Source of the DNA: Corynebacterium sp. P3-F1
GTDB taxonomy: Bacteria; Actinomycetota; Actinomycetes; Mycobacteriales; Mycobacteriaceae
Assembly (NCBI RefSeq): GCF_030503635.1
Contig: NZ_CP129965.1
Coordinates: 496,001 to 560,000 of the forward strand
Direction: 5' to 3'
DNA length: 64,000 nt
In this document: piece by piece, positions 9,759 through 19,549 of the stretch
Position numbering within the stretch: position 1 is the first letter of the stretch
Layout of the letters: every line of letters begins with the position of its first letter
The notes under the pieces: model-generated
The model's input: the letters and a program-made list of their open reading frames with translations, nothing else
Told to the model about the DNA's origin: nothing
Databases searched by the model: none
Program-made: the position numbers and the translations under genes

Positions 9759-10922
9759 CTACTTTGTAACCTTGACCTCCGCCCGCGCACCCTCGATCTC
9801 CTCGAGGCCTTCCTCCTCGGCGATGCGCTCAGCGTGGGCTATGAGGGTCTCGACAATCTTAGACTCGGGCACGGTCTCCACGACCTCGCCCTTGACAAAG
9901 ATCTGCCCCTTGCCGTTGCCCGACGCTACGCCGAGGTCGGCGTCGCGCGCCTCGCCCGGACCGTTGACGACGCAGCCCATCACCGCGACGCGCAGCGGGT
10001 ACTCCATGCCTTCCAGCCCAGCGGTGACCTCTTCGGCGAGCTTGTACACGTCGACCTGCGCACGGCCGCACGACGGGCACGACACGATCTCCAGCTTGCG
10101 CGGCCGCAGGTTGAGCGACTGCAGAATCTGGTCGCCCACCTTGATTTCCTCCACGGGGTCGGCGGACAAGGACACGCGGATGGTGTCGCCGATTCCTTCG
10201 GACAGCAAAGCGCCGAACGCCACGGACGATTTGATCGTGCCCATGAACTTCGGGCCCGCCTCAGTCACGCCAAGGTGCAACGGGTAGTCCGTCTTGGCAG
10301 CGAGCTGTCGGTACGCCTCGACCATCAGGACGGGGTCAGAGTGCTTCACAGAGATGGCGATATCGCCAAAACCGTGCTCCTCGAACAGACCTGCCTCCCA
10401 GATCGCGGATTCGACAAGCGCTTCCGGCGTCGCCTTGCCGTATTTCTCCAGCAGGCGTTTGTCCAGCGAGCCGCCATTGACACCAATGCGGATCGGGATG
10501 CCTGCGTCACCGGCAGCCTTGGCCACCTCTTTAACGCGCCCGTCGAATTCCTTGATGTTGCCGGGGTTGACGCGGACGGCGGCACAGCCGGCGTCAATAG
10601 CCGCGAAGATGTACTTCGGCTGGAAGTGAATGTCGGCGATGACCGGAATCGGGGACTTCTTCGCGATCGCCGGCAGCGCCTCCGCGTCCACCGTTTTCGG
10701 GCACGCGACACGCACAATGTCGCAGCCCGAGGCCGTCAGCTGCGCGATCTGCTGCAGAGTGGCGTTGACATCGTGCGTCTTCGTCGTCGTCATCGACTGC
10801 ACAGAGATCGGGTGGTCAGAGCCAACCCCGACATCCCCGACGAAAAGCTGGCGGGTTCTGCGACGCGGAGCGAGCGTCGGCGGCGGCCCTTCCGGAATAC
10901 CCAAACCGATAGGTTGATTCAT
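9759..10922 (-). CDS. ispG: 4-hydroxy-3-methylbut-2-en-1-yl diphosphate synthase (GcpE)
   Basis: [4Fe-4S] enzyme of the MEP isoprenoid pathway that converts MEcPP to HMBPP. The N-terminal TIM barrel shows [20 protein letters not shown] and [10 protein letters not shown]; the C-terminal cluster domain shows SCPSCGRAQ and [16 protein letters not shown], which supply the three cluster Cys and the Glu. At about 387 residues it is typical. ATG at 10922 ([12 protein letters not shown]) is preferred by homology; ATG at 10928 is two codons upstream. Dxr, an earlier step of the same pathway, is encoded two genes upstream, with rip1 between them. A tandem repeat and a GCTTATCGACG word lie directly upstream. 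Confidence 0.96.
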   Translation of the reverse strand: MNQPIGLGIPEGPPPTLAPRRRTRQLFVGDVGVGSDHPISVQSMTTTKTHDVNATLQQIAQLTASGCDIVRVACPKTVDAEALPAIAKKSPIPVIADIHFQPKYIFAAIDAGCAAVRVNPGNIKEFDGRVKEVAKAAGDAGIPIRIGVNGGSLDKRLLEKYGKATPEALVESAIWEAGLFEEHGFGDIAISVKHSDPVLMVEAYRQLAAKTDYPLHLGVTEAGPKFMGTIKSSVAFGALLSEGIGDTIRVSLSADPVEEIKVGDQILQSLNLRPRKLEIVSCPSCGRAQVDVYKLAEEVTAGLEGMEYPLRVAVMGCVVNGPGEARDADLGVASGNGKGQIFVKGEVVETVPESKIVETLIAHAERIAEEEGLEEIEGARAEVKVTK

Positions 10923-10972
10923 AGCCATAAGGTTAACACCGCGCACACGGCCTCCGCGTGACACGAGCCCAC

Positions 10973-10983
10973 GCTTATCGACG
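10973..10983 (+). repeat. GCTTATCGACG word, site 2 (upstream of ispG)
   Basis: Exact eleven-base copy in the rip1-ispG intergenic region, adjoining the 30-bp tandem repeat. Confidence 0.85.
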
Positions 10984-10990
10984 GCCACCG

Positions 10991-11050
10991 CAACGCTTCC
11001 CCCACTTCCGCCGCACACCGCAACGCTTCCCCCACTCCCGCCGCACACCG
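10991..11050. repeat. 30-bp tandem repeat, two copies
   Basis: Copies at 10991-11020 and 11021-11050 begin CAACGCTTCC and end CGCACACCG, with one mismatch (T/C) between them. The array lies between rip1 and ispG and ends 17 bases before the rip1 stop region. Confidence 0.85.
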
Positions 11051-11067
11051 CTAGCGGCGCTTCTGTC

Positions 11068-12318
11068 TTAACTGAACAGCTTCACGGGGTTGGTCACGTC
11101 CGCGATGATCACAAGGACGCCGACTCCGAGCAGAAGCGCCGCCATCGTGTAGGTCAACGGCATGAGCTTCTCGTAATTCACCGGGCCGCCGGGGGGCAAG
11201 CCACGGAGCCGGCGGACACGGTCGCGGATTGCCTCGTAGAGGACGACGGCGATGTGGCCGCCGTCGAGAGGAGGAAGCGGCACGAGATTGAACAGCGCAA
11301 GAAAGAAGTTCAGCGAGGCCAGCAGTGAAAAGAAGATGCTCCATTGGCTGCGCTCAACAAGCTCTCCGCCAGCGCGCGAGGCACCGACCACGCTGATCGG
11401 CCCCTCGACGTCGCGCTCGCCGCCGAAGATCGACGTCACCACACCGGGGATCTTGCCCGGGAACGCGATGAGCCCTTCGACGCTGGCTGAGATCATCTCC
11501 CCGGACAAACGCCCTGCGGCAGGGATGGCTTCGACAGGACCGAAGCGCCGCATCGCGTCAGCGACTGGTGCACTGCCCATTCCGACTGCGCCCGCCGCGT
11601 ACGGTTGGCCATCTGTGCTGAGACGAGTGACCTCGTCGACGTGCACCGGGATGTCTAGCACCGTCGCAGCATCGCCAGCATCGCCAGCCGCGCCACCAGG
11701 CGCGCCAGGGCGCTCCACGCCAAGCACAATGGTCTCCCCCGGCCGCTCGAGGACATAATCGCGCAGCTCCACAAAGGACTGCAGATCGGTCCCGTCGACA
11801 GTCAGAATCCTGTCGCCGGAGTGCACCCCGGCAGCGGCTGCGGGGCCGTCGCCGGAGCACTCGGCAAGAGTGGCTTCGTCGATTTGGTCAGAGGTGCACG
11901 ACAACTCACCGACCGTTGGCGTCCGGTCGGCGTACGGGTTCGGAATACCTGCCGACACCGCCAGCAGGTAGATCACCAGAAAACCGAGCAGCAGGTTCAT
12001 GACAATGCCACCACTCATCACTGCCACACGCTGCCACCACGGTTTGCGGTACATCGCGTGCGGTTCTTCTTCCGCCGTCAGCGAATCCATCGCGGTCATC
12101 CCGACGATGTCGCAGAAACCGCCGAAGGGAAGCGCCGCGATGCCGTATTCGGTCCCACCCTTCTCCGTCGACACCAGGGCCGGGCCGAAACCGATGAAGA
12201 AGCGGCGTACACGCATCCCGAACGCTTTCGCAGTGAGCATGTGGCCTGCCTCGTGCAGTGCAATCGACGCTGCAATGCACAGGGCGAACAGCACGATGCC
12301 TGTAACAAAAGCTCCCAT
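11068..12318 (-). CDS. rip1: site-2 intramembrane metalloprotease Rip1/RseP (M50)
   Basis: Polytopic membrane zinc protease that cuts anti-sigma factors or other membrane proteins within the bilayer. Near the N-terminus the first membrane helix carries the HEAGH zinc motif ([17 protein letters not shown]); the third zinc ligand is in [18 protein letters not shown] near the C-terminus. A PDZ domain lies between them, around residues 140-220 ([18 protein letters not shown]). Length 416 is usual. AGGAAGA precedes the ATG. It lies between dxr and ispG in the cluster shared with mycobacteria, where Rv2869c (Rip1) regulates cell envelope composition. Confidence 0.94.
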   Translation of the reverse strand: MGAFVTGIVLFALCIAASIALHEAGHMLTAKAFGMRVRRFFIGFGPALVSTEKGGTEYGIAALPFGGFCDIVGMTAMDSLTAEEEPHAMYRKPWWQRVAVMSGGIVMNLLLGFLVIYLLAVSAGIPNPYADRTPTVGELSCTSDQIDEATLAECSGDGPAAAAGVHSGDRILTVDGTDLQSFVELRDYVLERPGETIVLGVERPGAPGGAAGDAGDAATVLDIPVHVDEVTRLSTDGQPYAAGAVGMGSAPVADAMRRFGPVEAIPAAGRLSGEMISASVEGLIAFPGKIPGVVTSIFGGERDVEGPISVVGASRAGGELVERSQWSIFFSLLASLNFFLALFNLVPLPPLDGGHIAVVLYEAIRDRVRRLRGLPPGGPVNYEKLMPLTYTMAALLLGVGVLVIIADVTNPVKLFS

Positions 12319-12339
12319 GGGGGTGTGGTCTTCCTGGGG

Positions 12340-13509
12340 TTAGGAGGTGGCGTCGATAAGCGAATGCGCGCGCTGACGTGCCTGCGTTTCCACCTCGACA
12401 ATTTCGTCGAACGACGACGGTACCACCGCGAAATCCGACGCCGAATCGAGCACGCCGCCCACGATGTCCACTATCTGCGGGAATTTGATGCGCCCCGCCA
12501 GGAAGGCCGCCGCGGCTTCCTCATTCGCCGCGTTGTACACCGCCGGGTACGTGCCGCGCGCCGCCGAGACCTCTCGCGCAAGTTTCACCGCGGGAAACGC
12601 GCCCTCGTCGAGAGGCTCGAAGCGCCAGTTCATGGCCTGCCCGAAATCCAGTGCCGGCTGGGCGTGGGGGACGCGCCCCGGCCACGCGAGAGCATGCGCG
12701 ATCGGCATCTTCATCGACGGCGGCGACGCCTGCGCGATCGTGGCACCGTCGACGAACGTGACCATCGAGTGCACAATCGACTGAGGGTGCACCGCCACGT
12801 CGATGATGTCCGGGGAAATCCCGAACAGTAGCGTCGCCTCAATCAACTCCAGTCCCTTGTTCACCATCGTCGCCGAATTCAGCGTGTTCATCTGCCCCAT
12901 CGACCACGTAGGGTGCGCCGCGGCCTGCGCGGGCGTGACATTCCACATTTGCTCGCGCGTCCAGCCGCGGAACGGCCCGCCAGACGCGGTGAGCACATAG
13001 CGGTCGACATCCTCGGCGCGCCCCGCACGAAGGCACTGCGCCATCGCGGAGTGCTCGGAGTCGACAGGCACAATCTGCCCGCCGCGCGCTGTGACCAGGT
13101 CGCCGCCGGCCACCAGCGACTCTTTATTCGCGAGAGCCAGCACTATCCCGCGATCCAGCGTCGCCAGCGTCGCCGCCAGCCCCAGCGAACCGACGAGAGC
13201 ATTCAGAACGACATCCGCGTCCGTTTCGCGCACAAGCCTTTCCGCCGCGTCCGCACCAGCGCGCACAGACCCGCCCAAAGCGGCGGACACCACATCAGCA
13301 GCATCCTGCTTTGCGACGCCCACCTTTTCCCCCTCCAGCCCCCACCTCCGAGCTTGCTCGATGACGGCCTGGGGGTCCGACCCCCCGGCAGCGATGCCGA
13401 CAACCCTGAACTGGTCCGGTGCCTCAGCGATCACCTCCAGCGCTTGCGTGCCGATCGACCCTGTGGAACCCAGAATGAGAACTTTTCGCACCGCCCCATT
13501 CTCACACAC
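12340..13509 (-). CDS. dxr: 1-deoxy-D-xylulose 5-phosphate reductoisomerase
   Basis: NADPH-dependent enzyme forming 2-C-methyl-D-erythritol 4-phosphate, the committed step of the MEP pathway. Seen: the NADPH motif [17 protein letters not shown], the central [14 protein letters not shown] with metal-binding Asp and Glu, [12 protein letters not shown] (flexible loop), and [24 protein letters not shown] near the substrate site. Length of about 389 residues is normal. GTG at 13509 opens the frame; GTG at 13491 (VRKVLILG) is an equally plausible start. It ends 21 bases upstream of rip1 and is probably cotranscribed with it. A GCTTATCGACG word encodes LIDA near the C-terminus. Confidence 0.95.
   Translation of the reverse strand: MCENGAVRKVLILGSTGSIGTQALEVIAEAPDQFRVVGIAAGGSDPQAVIEQARRWGLEGEKVGVAKQDAADVVSAALGGSVRAGADAAERLVRETDADVVLNALVGSLGLAATLATLDRGIVLALANKESLVAGGDLVTARGGQIVPVDSEHSAMAQCLRAGRAEDVDRYVLTASGGPFRGWTREQMWNVTPAQAAAHPTWSMGQMNTLNSATMVNKGLELIEATLLFGISPDIIDVAVHPQSIVHSMVTFVDGATIAQASPPSMKMPIAHALAWPGRVPHAQPALDFGQAMNWRFEPLDEGAFPAVKLAREVSAARGTYPAVYNAANEEAAAAFLAGRIKFPQIVDIVGGVLDSASDFAVVPSSFDEIVEVETQARQRAHSLIDATS
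12351..12361 (-). repeat. GCTTATCGACG word, site 3 (3' end of dxr)
   Basis: Exact copy spanning the last codons of dxr, about 12 bases before the stop. Confidence 0.85.
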
Positions 13510-13673
13510 ACCAGCTGAGGTTCACCTCGTTCTGTCACGGGGTACGCCTCGGCGCGTCCCGAGTGCCCGCCCAATGCAGATATGTCCCGCCACAGATGAG
13601 TTCCACCACGAATTAGTCTCGTATTCTTCAGACATGCCTCGGCCATGTCTCGGCGGCCTCCGCATCTTCGCGG

Positions 13674-13709
13674 CTGCGTCTCACGCGACAGCTGCGTCTC
13701 ACGCGACAG
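13674..13709. repeat. 18-bp perfect tandem repeat, two copies
   Basis: CTGCGTCTCACGCGACAG occurs twice head to tail, followed by a partial third start (CTGCG). It is intergenic, between dxr and the DUF2631 gene. Confidence 0.85.
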
Positions 13710-13808
13710 CTGCGGGGTCAAACAAACGTTGAGCCGGGGGTGTCCAGCCCGGGATAATGCGCTGACTTTCGGGGGGATGAATCGCGGGCGGTGAATCAGG
13801 TGTGCCAA

Positions 13809-13814
13809 TATAAT
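13809..13814 (+). promoter_or_regulatory. -10 element of the DUF2631 gene
   Basis: A perfect TATAAT lies 33 bases before the GTG start, with AAGGAG at 13836-13841 as the ribosome-binding site. No good -35 element was seen. Confidence 0.65.
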
Positions 13815-13847
13815 GGGCAAGAACTTATTTCCCGCAAGGAGTGTGCT

Positions 13848-14408
13848 GTGAGCGTTAAGGACGATGCACCCCAGGTGTACAACGGTGTTTCCGAAGCCGA
13901 TGTCCCGTCGGCAAAGCTGGGTTGGAGCGAGCTGAGCCCGAAGACAATTCAGACCGCAGGCTGGATTTCGGTGCTGTTCCTCATCGGTTACAACTTCGGT
14001 AACCACCGTGGCCACGTCGAGACCATTTGGCTGATCGTGATCGCTGTGCTGATCGCCCTCGGCCTGATCCTCTTCGCGCTGCGTCCGGAACTGTCCCAGG
14101 TCCGCACCGTTACCGCCCACAACAAGCCGGAAGGTCACGTCGAGCCGTACTGGACCCATGAGCAGCACACCCTGACCGGTCGCTACGCCGAGCTGACCGA
14201 CAGCCAGCTGCGCGCCCTGAACGTCGACCCAGCTTCGGTGCACACCAACCGCGATGCCCACGAGTCGCAGGGCGCCCGCGAAATTCACGGTGCTCACGCA
14301 CTTCAGGATGAGCACACACGCGGCCGCGTCCACGGCGAGGACATCGCTGCACCGGAAATCCCGAACCGCCACGAGACCCTGCGCGTCCAGGAGACGGAAC
14401 AGCGCTAA
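13848..14408 (+). CDS. DUF2631 domain membrane protein
   Basis: A 186-residue protein of unknown function found beside dxr in corynebacteria and mycobacteria. The conserved part has two adjacent membrane helices (TAGWISVLFLIGYNFG, then TIWLIVIAVLIALGLILFAL). The C-terminal third is a His-, Glu- and Arg-rich hydrophilic tail, probably cytoplasmic. GTG at 13848 is chosen because AAGGAG lies six bases upstream with TATAAT before it. Transcribed away from dxr, with a strong terminator immediately downstream, so it is a single-gene unit. Confidence 0.85.
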   Translation: MSVKDDAPQVYNGVSEADVPSAKLGWSELSPKTIQTAGWISVLFLIGYNFGNHRGHVETIWLIVIAVLIALGLILFALRPELSQVRTVTAHNKPEGHVEPYWTHEQHTLTGRYAELTDSQLRALNVDPASVHTNRDAHESQGAREIHGAHALQDEHTRGRVHGEDIAAPEIPNRHETLRVQETEQR

Positions 14409-14422
14409 AGGGCGAGGCGAGG

Positions 14423-14433
14423 CGTCGATAAGC
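14423..14433 (-). repeat. GCTTATCGACG word, site 4 (before the DUF2631 terminator)
   Basis: Exact copy between the DUF2631 stop codon and the terminator stem; preceded on its strand by TTTC. Confidence 0.85.
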
Positions 14434-14437
14434 GAAA

Positions 14438-14474
14438 CGCTCCGGGGACCAACTGGTCACCCGGAGCGTTTTTG
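14438..14474 (+). terminator. intrinsic terminator after DUF2631 gene
   Basis: Stem CGCTCCGGG (14438-14446) pairs with CCCGGAGCG (14460-14468), followed by TTTTT on the plus strand. The loop also contains complementary ACC/GGT. Confidence 0.85.
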
Positions 14475-14484
14475 TTGTTGCGGC

Positions 14485-15594
14485 TTACGCGCCCGCTTGC
14501 TTCTCGTCGCCCGCGAGCTGCCCGCACGCCGCCGCGATCTCCTGGCCTTTCGTGTCGCGCACAGTGCACGTGACACCCTGCGCAATGACCCGGCGGACGA
14601 ACTCGTCCTGGCGCTCCCGCGGTGATGCGTCCCACTTCGAGCCCGGCGTCGGGTTCAGCGGAATGAGGTTGACGTGGACGAGCGGACCCAAGGCGTCGTG
14701 AAGCTTGCGACCCAACATGTCCGCACGGAAATCGTGGTCGTTGATGTCACGGATGAGCGCGTACTCAATGGACACACGGCGGCCCGTCTGATCGGCGTAG
14801 TACCGCGCGGCATTCAGCACGTCCTCGACGCTGAACCGGTTGTTCATCGGAACGAGGGTGTCGCGCAGCTCGTCGTCCGGCGTGTGCAATGACACTGCGA
14901 GGGTGACGTTCAAACCCTCGTCGGCGAGCTTGCGGATCGCGGGAGCCAACCCCACCGTCGACACCGTCACGTTGCGTTGCGAGATGCCGAAACCCTCCGG
15001 TGCCGGAGAAACAATCTGGCGCACCGAGGACACGACACGGTTATAATTCGCCAGCGGCTCCCCCATTCCCATGAAGACCACGTTGGTCAGGCGCCCACCT
15101 TCGGCCTCCATCATCGCGGCGGCCTCGCGCACCTGGTCCACAATCTCCGCCGTGGACAAATTACGGTCCAGCCCGCCCTGACCGGTCGCGCAGAACGGGC
15201 ACGCCATTCCGCAGCCAGCCTGAGACGAAATGCACAATGTGGCGCGGCCCGGGTAGCGCATCAGGACAGATTCGAGCAGGATCCCGTCGTGCAAGCGCCA
15301 CAGTGTCTTCGTGGTATCGCCCTCGTCAGTCTCGACAGTACGGACTGGGGTGAGTAGGCGCGGGAACAACGCGTCTTTGACCAGTTCACGCTGCGCCGCC
15401 GGTAGGTCCGTCATCGTCGACGGGTCCGCTTCGAAACGGCCGTAATAATGGCGTGCAATCTGGTCGGCACGGAATTTGGGCAGGCCAAGCTCGGCGAGGG
15501 CGTCGATACGCTCCTGCGCGGTGAGGTCGGCGAAGTGCTTCGGCGGCATCCCGCGCTTCGGCGCGAGCAGTTGGATCTTCGGAAAATCACTCAT
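14485..15594 (-). CDS. rlmN: 23S rRNA/tRNA adenine-C2 methyltransferase (radical SAM)
   Basis: Radical-SAM enzyme that methylates C2 of A2503 in 23S rRNA and A37 of some tRNAs. The iron-sulfur motif CGMACPFC (CxxxCxxC) follows ISSQAG; further family signatures are [13 protein letters not shown] and [18 protein letters not shown] conserved Cys in the C-terminal [20 protein letters not shown] supplies the methyl-carrying thiol. ATG at 15594 ([10 protein letters not shown]) fits family starts and has GGGGC upstream; an upstream start at 15624 is possible. About 369 residues. It follows cdsA with 50 bases between. Confidence 0.95.
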   Translation of the reverse strand: MSDFPKIQLLAPKRGMPPKHFADLTAQERIDALAELGLPKFRADQIARHYYGRFEADPSTMTDLPAAQRELVKDALFPRLLTPVRTVETDEGDTTKTLWRLHDGILLESVLMRYPGRATLCISSQAGCGMACPFCATGQGGLDRNLSTAEIVDQVREAAAMMEAEGGRLTNVVFMGMGEPLANYNRVVSSVRQIVSPAPEGFGISQRNVTVSTVGLAPAIRKLADEGLNVTLAVSLHTPDDELRDTLVPMNNRFSVEDVLNAARYYADQTGRRVSIEYALIRDINDHDFRADMLGRKLHDALGPLVHVNLIPLNPTPGSKWDASPRERQDEFVRRVIAQGVTCTVRDTKGQEIAAACGQLAGDEKQAGA

Positions 15595-15644
15595 GACGTG
15601 CCCCATTCTGGCACGGTACGGCATGGTTTTCTAATCAGCGCTGG

Positions 15645-16541
15645 TTACAGCACCACCACGTTCATCAGCAGCCACGTCGCCGCGGCCGCTGGGAGGATGC
15701 CGTCGATGCGGTCCATCAATCCGCCGTGGCCGGGAAGTAACCCCGACATGTCCTTGAGGCCGAGCTCCCGCTTGAACTGGCTCTCCACAAGATCGCCAAG
15801 GGTTGCGCACACCACGATTCCCAAGCCGAAGACCAAACCCGCCCACCACGGGCTGCCCAGGAGGTGAATGCCGCTGAGGATCCCGGCAACAGCCCCGAAA
15901 CCGACGGAGCCGGCGAAGCCCTCCCACGACTTCTTCGGGCTGACAGCGGGTGCCATCGGGTGGGAACCGAACAACACACCGCTGACGTAGCCGCCAACGT
16001 CGGACGCGACGACGCACAAGATGAAGGTGACGATGAAGTGGCTGCCGGTCACGTTGGTTGTTTCGAGCCGCGAAATCATCGCCGCGAAGGACCCGAACAA
16101 TCCGATCCACACGAGAATGAAGATGCTCACGGCCGTGTCGCGCAGATAGTTGCGCGGAGGAGAATGCCTGCCGTTGAAGAACAGGCGCGCGAACATGATG
16201 GTCAGCGCGCTGATTGTGAACGTTGCTAGCAGCCCGGGATATCCGAACTGCCACGTGGACACGATCATGCAGAGTCCGAGCACGATGACCACGAAGCGGT
16301 ACACCCCGTAGCCGTTCTCGCGCAGACGGGTGAGGGTCTCCCACATTCCGAGCGCAGCAGCAACGCACACGACTGGGTACCACATCGCCGGACCGACGTA
16401 GGTGGCCACTAGCACCAAGGCGGCGAGTCCGACCCCCACCGCGATCGCGGCGGGCAGATTCCGCCCGGCGGAATTCTTCGGCCGCGGCATGTGCACACGC
16501 CGAGAATGCACCGCGTCGAGGGCTTCGTGGGAGTCGGTCAC
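15645..16541 (-). CDS. cdsA: phosphatidate cytidylyltransferase
   Basis: Integral membrane enzyme making CDP-diacylglycerol, the precursor of phosphatidylinositol, PIMs and cardiolipin. The protein has 298 residues with about eight hydrophobic segments. The C-terminal family signature is GDLVESQFKRELGLKDMSGL, followed by PGHGGLMDRIDGI, which supplies the metal-binding Asp. GTG at 16541 follows the frr stop by three bases, with GAGG about eight bases upstream, so frr and cdsA are translationally close. An internal Met at residue 18 is a less likely start. Confidence 0.94.
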   Translation of the reverse strand: MTDSHEALDAVHSRRVHMPRPKNSAGRNLPAAIAVGVGLAALVLVATYVGPAMWYPVVCVAAALGMWETLTRLRENGYGVYRFVVIVLGLCMIVSTWQFGYPGLLATFTISALTIMFARLFFNGRHSPPRNYLRDTAVSIFILVWIGLFGSFAAMISRLETTNVTGSHFIVTFILCVVASDVGGYVSGVLFGSHPMAPAVSPKKSWEGFAGSVGFGAVAGILSGIHLLGSPWWAGLVFGLGIVVCATLGDLVESQFKRELGLKDMSGLLPGHGGLMDRIDGILPAAAATWLLMNVVVL

Positions 16542-16544
16542 GGT

Positions 16545-17102
16545 TTACACCTCGAGCAGTTCGGCTTCCTTGCGGGAGACCAGCTCGTCGATCTCGTCGA
16601 CATACTTGGAGGTGGTCTTGTCCAGCTCCTTCTCGGCTGCGGTGACTTCGTCTTCGCCGGCGTCGCCGTCTTTCTGGATCTTCTTCAGGGCGTCCATGCC
16701 GGAGCGGCGGACGTTGCGGATGGCGATCTTGCCTTCTTCGCCCTTGGACTTTGCCTGCTTGACCAGGTCGCGGCGGCGCTCCTCGGTGAGCTGCGGGATG
16801 GTGACGCGGATGACGTGGCCGTCGTCGGTGGGGTTGACACCGAGGTCGGAGTTGCGGATCGCGTTCTCAATTTCGCCCATGGTGGACGGATCGAAAGGCT
16901 TGATCAGGAGCATGCGCGGTTCCGGCACGGAGATGGTTGCCATCTGGTTGATGGGGGTCGGGGCACCGTAGAAATCGGCCATGACACCGTTGAACATCGC
17001 CGGGTTGGCGCGTCCGGTGCGGATTGTGACCAGTTCAGAGCGGGTGTGCTCGACGGAGCTGGTCATGCGCTCCTCGGCGTCGAGAAGTACGTCGTCGATC
17101 AT
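16545..17102 (-). CDS. frr: ribosome recycling factor
   Basis: With EF-G it splits post-termination ribosomes. The 185-residue protein shows the RRF three-helix and beta-barrel pattern: [55 protein letters not shown] and [15 protein letters not shown] at 17102 has AAAGGATG upstream. frr normally follows pyrH directly; here an amidase and a transporter gene lie between them, so frr must have its own promoter in the 95-base gap to the divergent amidase. Confidence 0.96.
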   Translation of the reverse strand: MIDDVLLDAEERMTSSVEHTRSELVTIRTGRANPAMFNGVMADFYGAPTPINQMATISVPEPRMLLIKPFDPSTMGEIENAIRNSDLGVNPTDDGHVIRVTIPQLTEERRRDLVKQAKSKGEEGKIAIRNVRRSGMDALKKIQKDGDAGEDEVTAAEKELDKTTSKYVDEIDELVSRKEAELLEV

Positions 17103-17147
17103 GTTGTCATCCTTTCGCGTTGTCTCCATCCAATCTAGCAGCGCAGT

Positions 17148-17158
17148 GCTTATCGACG
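17148..17158 (+). repeat. GCTTATCGACG word, site 5 (frr/amidase divergent region)
   Basis: Exact copy between the divergent frr and amidase starts, in the region that must hold both promoters. Confidence 0.85.
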
Positions 17159-17197
17159 AACGCCCCCATCTCCCCCACCTCCTACACTTGAGTCACC

Positions 17198-18310
17198 ATG
17201 CATCCGGCTTATTCGTATCTCGCTTCGTCGTCGCTGCCCCGGGCTCAGGGAGGCGAATTGGACGGGTGGGCCGTGCCCGTCAAGGACACTGCCGATGTGG
17301 CCGGGTGGCCGACATCGTGGGGTAGCCCGTTGAGAACGCGCGCAGCTAGGGCGACCAGCGCGTTTGTCGCGGGTCTGGCGCGCCGGGGTGCTCTGATCGA
17401 CCGGAAAACTGTTTCCTCCGAGTTGGGCGCAACGGTGTATGCCGAGCGCCCGGATGTTCCGAATTTGGAGTCGCCGTTCTATCCCGGATGCACTCCGGGT
17501 GGGTCGTCGACAGGCGCCGCTGTCGTCGTTGCGGAAGGGCTGCACCGCGCAGCCCACGGCAGCGATGCCGGCGGCTCACTGCGTGTTCCCGCCGCCGCCT
17601 GCGAGGTGGTGGGGTTCAAACCGGCGGGCCTTCCCGTGTCGGGATCTGTGGACGGCTTCATCACATCGACGGTCGCGGATCAGGTGGAGCTGTGGGGTCT
17701 CGGCACCCGGACCCTCGACAACGTGACGGTCGGTGTCCTGACCCAGCCGTTGTTCACTCCGCACGCCGCGGTGGCATCTGACCGCATTGCAGTCGTGGAG
17801 CGGGCTGCCGCGGCGCTGTCTTCAGTTTGCTCCGTCCGCGAACTCGAACCGTATTCCCGCGCACCGGAGACGTACCGTCATTTCACTACTCGGATCACCC
17901 ACTCATTCATCGGCGTGGATCCGCTGGACAGCGCGTACATCGCCTGGCTGCGGGACCAAGGTCGCCGGGTGTCGGCTTCCGACCTCACCGAGGCGCGCCG
18001 CCACATCGCGGCGCTACCTGAGATTGTGCGCGCCGAGTGGGGCGTCGATGCTGTACTCACTCCGATGATCGCCTCCGATCCCCCGCCGCTGGGATTCTTT
18101 CCGTCACTGTCTCCCGCCGACAGCTTCGAGGCGCAAACCGAGTGGACACCATGGGGTTCACTGTTCAATCTCACCGGGGCGCCAGCAGTGGCGGTGGGTC
18201 CGCTGCAGATCGGGAGTGTCACCGCCGACGATGCGACAATCCTCGCGCTGGCGAAGGTGATCGAGCCGGTCGCGGAGGCCTGGCGCTCACAGCGCGGCAA
18301 GCCAACGTAA
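17198..18310 (+). CDS. amidase signature family hydrolase
   Basis: Amidase with the Ser-cisSer-Lys triad: Lys in WAVPVKDTADVAG near residue 29, and the Ser residues in TPGGSSTGAAVVVAEG and GSDAGGSLRVPAAA. The substrate amide is unknown. At 370 residues it is shorter than typical members (450-500); the missing length is mainly in the C-terminal half. It is the only plus-strand gene between frr and pyrH and, with the YdcZ-type transporter next to it, interrupts a normally continuous pyrH-frr pair. The start ATG has only weak upstream pairing. Confidence 0.88.
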   Translation: MHPAYSYLASSSLPRAQGGELDGWAVPVKDTADVAGWPTSWGSPLRTRAARATSAFVAGLARRGALIDRKTVSSELGATVYAERPDVPNLESPFYPGCTPGGSSTGAAVVVAEGLHRAAHGSDAGGSLRVPAAACEVVGFKPAGLPVSGSVDGFITSTVADQVELWGLGTRTLDNVTVGVLTQPLFTPHAAVASDRIAVVERAAAALSSVCSVRELEPYSRAPETYRHFTTRITHSFIGVDPLDSAYIAWLRDQGRRVSASDLTEARRHIAALPEIVRAEWGVDAVLTPMIASDPPPLGFFPSLSPADSFEAQTEWTPWGSLFNLTGAPAVAVGPLQIGSVTADDATILALAKVIEPVAEAWRSQRGKPT

Positions 18311-18356
18311 TGGAACCTTGAGGGCCCTCGAGAACCCGCAGGCGCCCGCGATCACT

Positions 18357-19292
18357 CTAGAGCACGCGGACCATCACTGCGCCGAGGAACACGAGAAGCA
18401 AGCCGATCACTCGGGTCGGTTGGAGCACACTGCGCGGGGCACCGAAGAGACCGAAGCGCTCGATAAGTTGACCGGCGAGAATCGTGCCGGCGAGAATCCC
18501 AATGACAGTGGCCCCAGTACCGATGATGGGAGACAGCGTCGCTGCCCCGATGACGAAGATGGCGCCGAATACACCTCCGAGCCACATCCACCACGGACCA
18601 GGCTGGACCCCAGATAGCAACGCGGCGCGGGAGTCTTTAAAGATCATGCTGAGCAGGAACAGTAAAACCACTCCCACTCCGAGATTGACCGCTCCCGCCT
18701 GGATCGAACTGCCGAGCACCTTGCCGAGGTAACCATTCGCGGCGGTCTGGCTGGCGGAACACATTCCCATGAACACCCCGAGGGCTCTCCACCCCCATAC
18801 CGCGGGGTCGTGCGTGAGACCAGTTTGTGTAGCTTCCGCTGGTTGCCGGCCCACGACGTGCACGAGCACGATCCCCGCGACTACAACCAGCGCACCGAGT
18901 GCGCGCAGCATTCCGACAGGGGTCTCCACGGCCCCGAATAAACCGAAGTGATCGATCACCAGCGCCATCACAACCTGCCCCAGAATCGGCAGAACGACTG
19001 TCTCTACGCTGCCGATCTTGGGAAATAGAAGCACGTTGCCGGTGATGAAGATGACCCCCATGACACCACCGATCCAGACCCACCAGGGTTCCCCGACAGT
19101 CTGACCGAGGTTGATCGACGGCCCAGAAACGGCGGCGAGGATGCCCGCGAGCACTACCGCGCAGACGAAAGCAATGAAAAATGAGATGAACGCCGTTGGA
19201 ATGGGCGCTCCAATACTAGCTCGTAGACGGCTGTTCACAGCAGTCTGGGCCGGAATAACGGCACCAGCGATCATGGCAGTGATAGTGAGCAC
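18357..19292 (-). CDS. DMT-superfamily transporter, YdcZ (DUF606) type, two tandem units
   Basis: Membrane protein of about 311 residues with ten hydrophobic segments, made of two YdcZ/DUF606 units of about 150 residues. Each carries a PWWVWIGGVMGVIFITGN-like stretch (second copy PWWMWLGGVFGAIFVIGA) and a GQ..ER.GLFGA motif, which shows the internal duplication. Substrate unknown. GTG at 19292 is preceded by AAAGGAGG, an excellent ribosome-binding site that overrides the longer frame from 19424. Its neighbour is a convergent amidase; a functional pair is possible but unproven. Confidence 0.88.
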   Translation of the reverse strand: MLTITAMIAGAVIPAQTAVNSRLRASIGAPIPTAFISFFIAFVCAVVLAGILAAVSGPSINLGQTVGEPWWVWIGGVMGVIFITGNVLLFPKIGSVETVVLPILGQVVMALVIDHFGLFGAVETPVGMLRALGALVVVAGIVLVHVVGRQPAEATQTGLTHDPAVWGWRALGVFMGMCSASQTAANGYLGKVLGSSIQAGAVNLGVGVVLLFLLSMIFKDSRAALLSGVQPGPWWMWLGGVFGAIFVIGAATLSPIIGTGATVIGILAGTILAGQLIERFGLFGAPRSVLQPTRVIGLLLVFLGAVMVRVL

Positions 19293-19549
19293 GTAGCAGC
19301 CTCCTTTAAACCCACCCGAAGTTCGGTCTTCCACTCCATGACGTTGTCCCCGCAGTTTCCTCGCGGTTTCCTCGCCGCGCCCGAAACTCCTGCGCCTCGG
19401 TCCCCGCACGAAGCCGCTGAGCAAAAATTACAAGAAAACCTGTCGGCGGCTACGGACAGAAAAACTACGGGGAGCAAGCCTGCGGCCAGTGGAGCAACGG
19501 CCAGCGGGGATGCCCCCCGGAAAGCGCTCTTGCGGTTCAGCGAACTCTT

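Larger units (their letters stand above)
13510..13847. other. dxr-DUF2631 divergent intergenic region
   Basis: About 340 bases with no convincing gene. It holds an 18-bp tandem repeat (13674-13709) and the promoter of the DUF2631 gene (TATAAT at 13809). dxr promoter elements must lie at the left end but are not obvious. Confidence 0.6.

Noticed and set aside
18318..18617. Short plus-strand frame over the transporter gene
   Set aside because: Lies inside the well-supported YdcZ-type gene on the other strand and has a random-like acidic composition.
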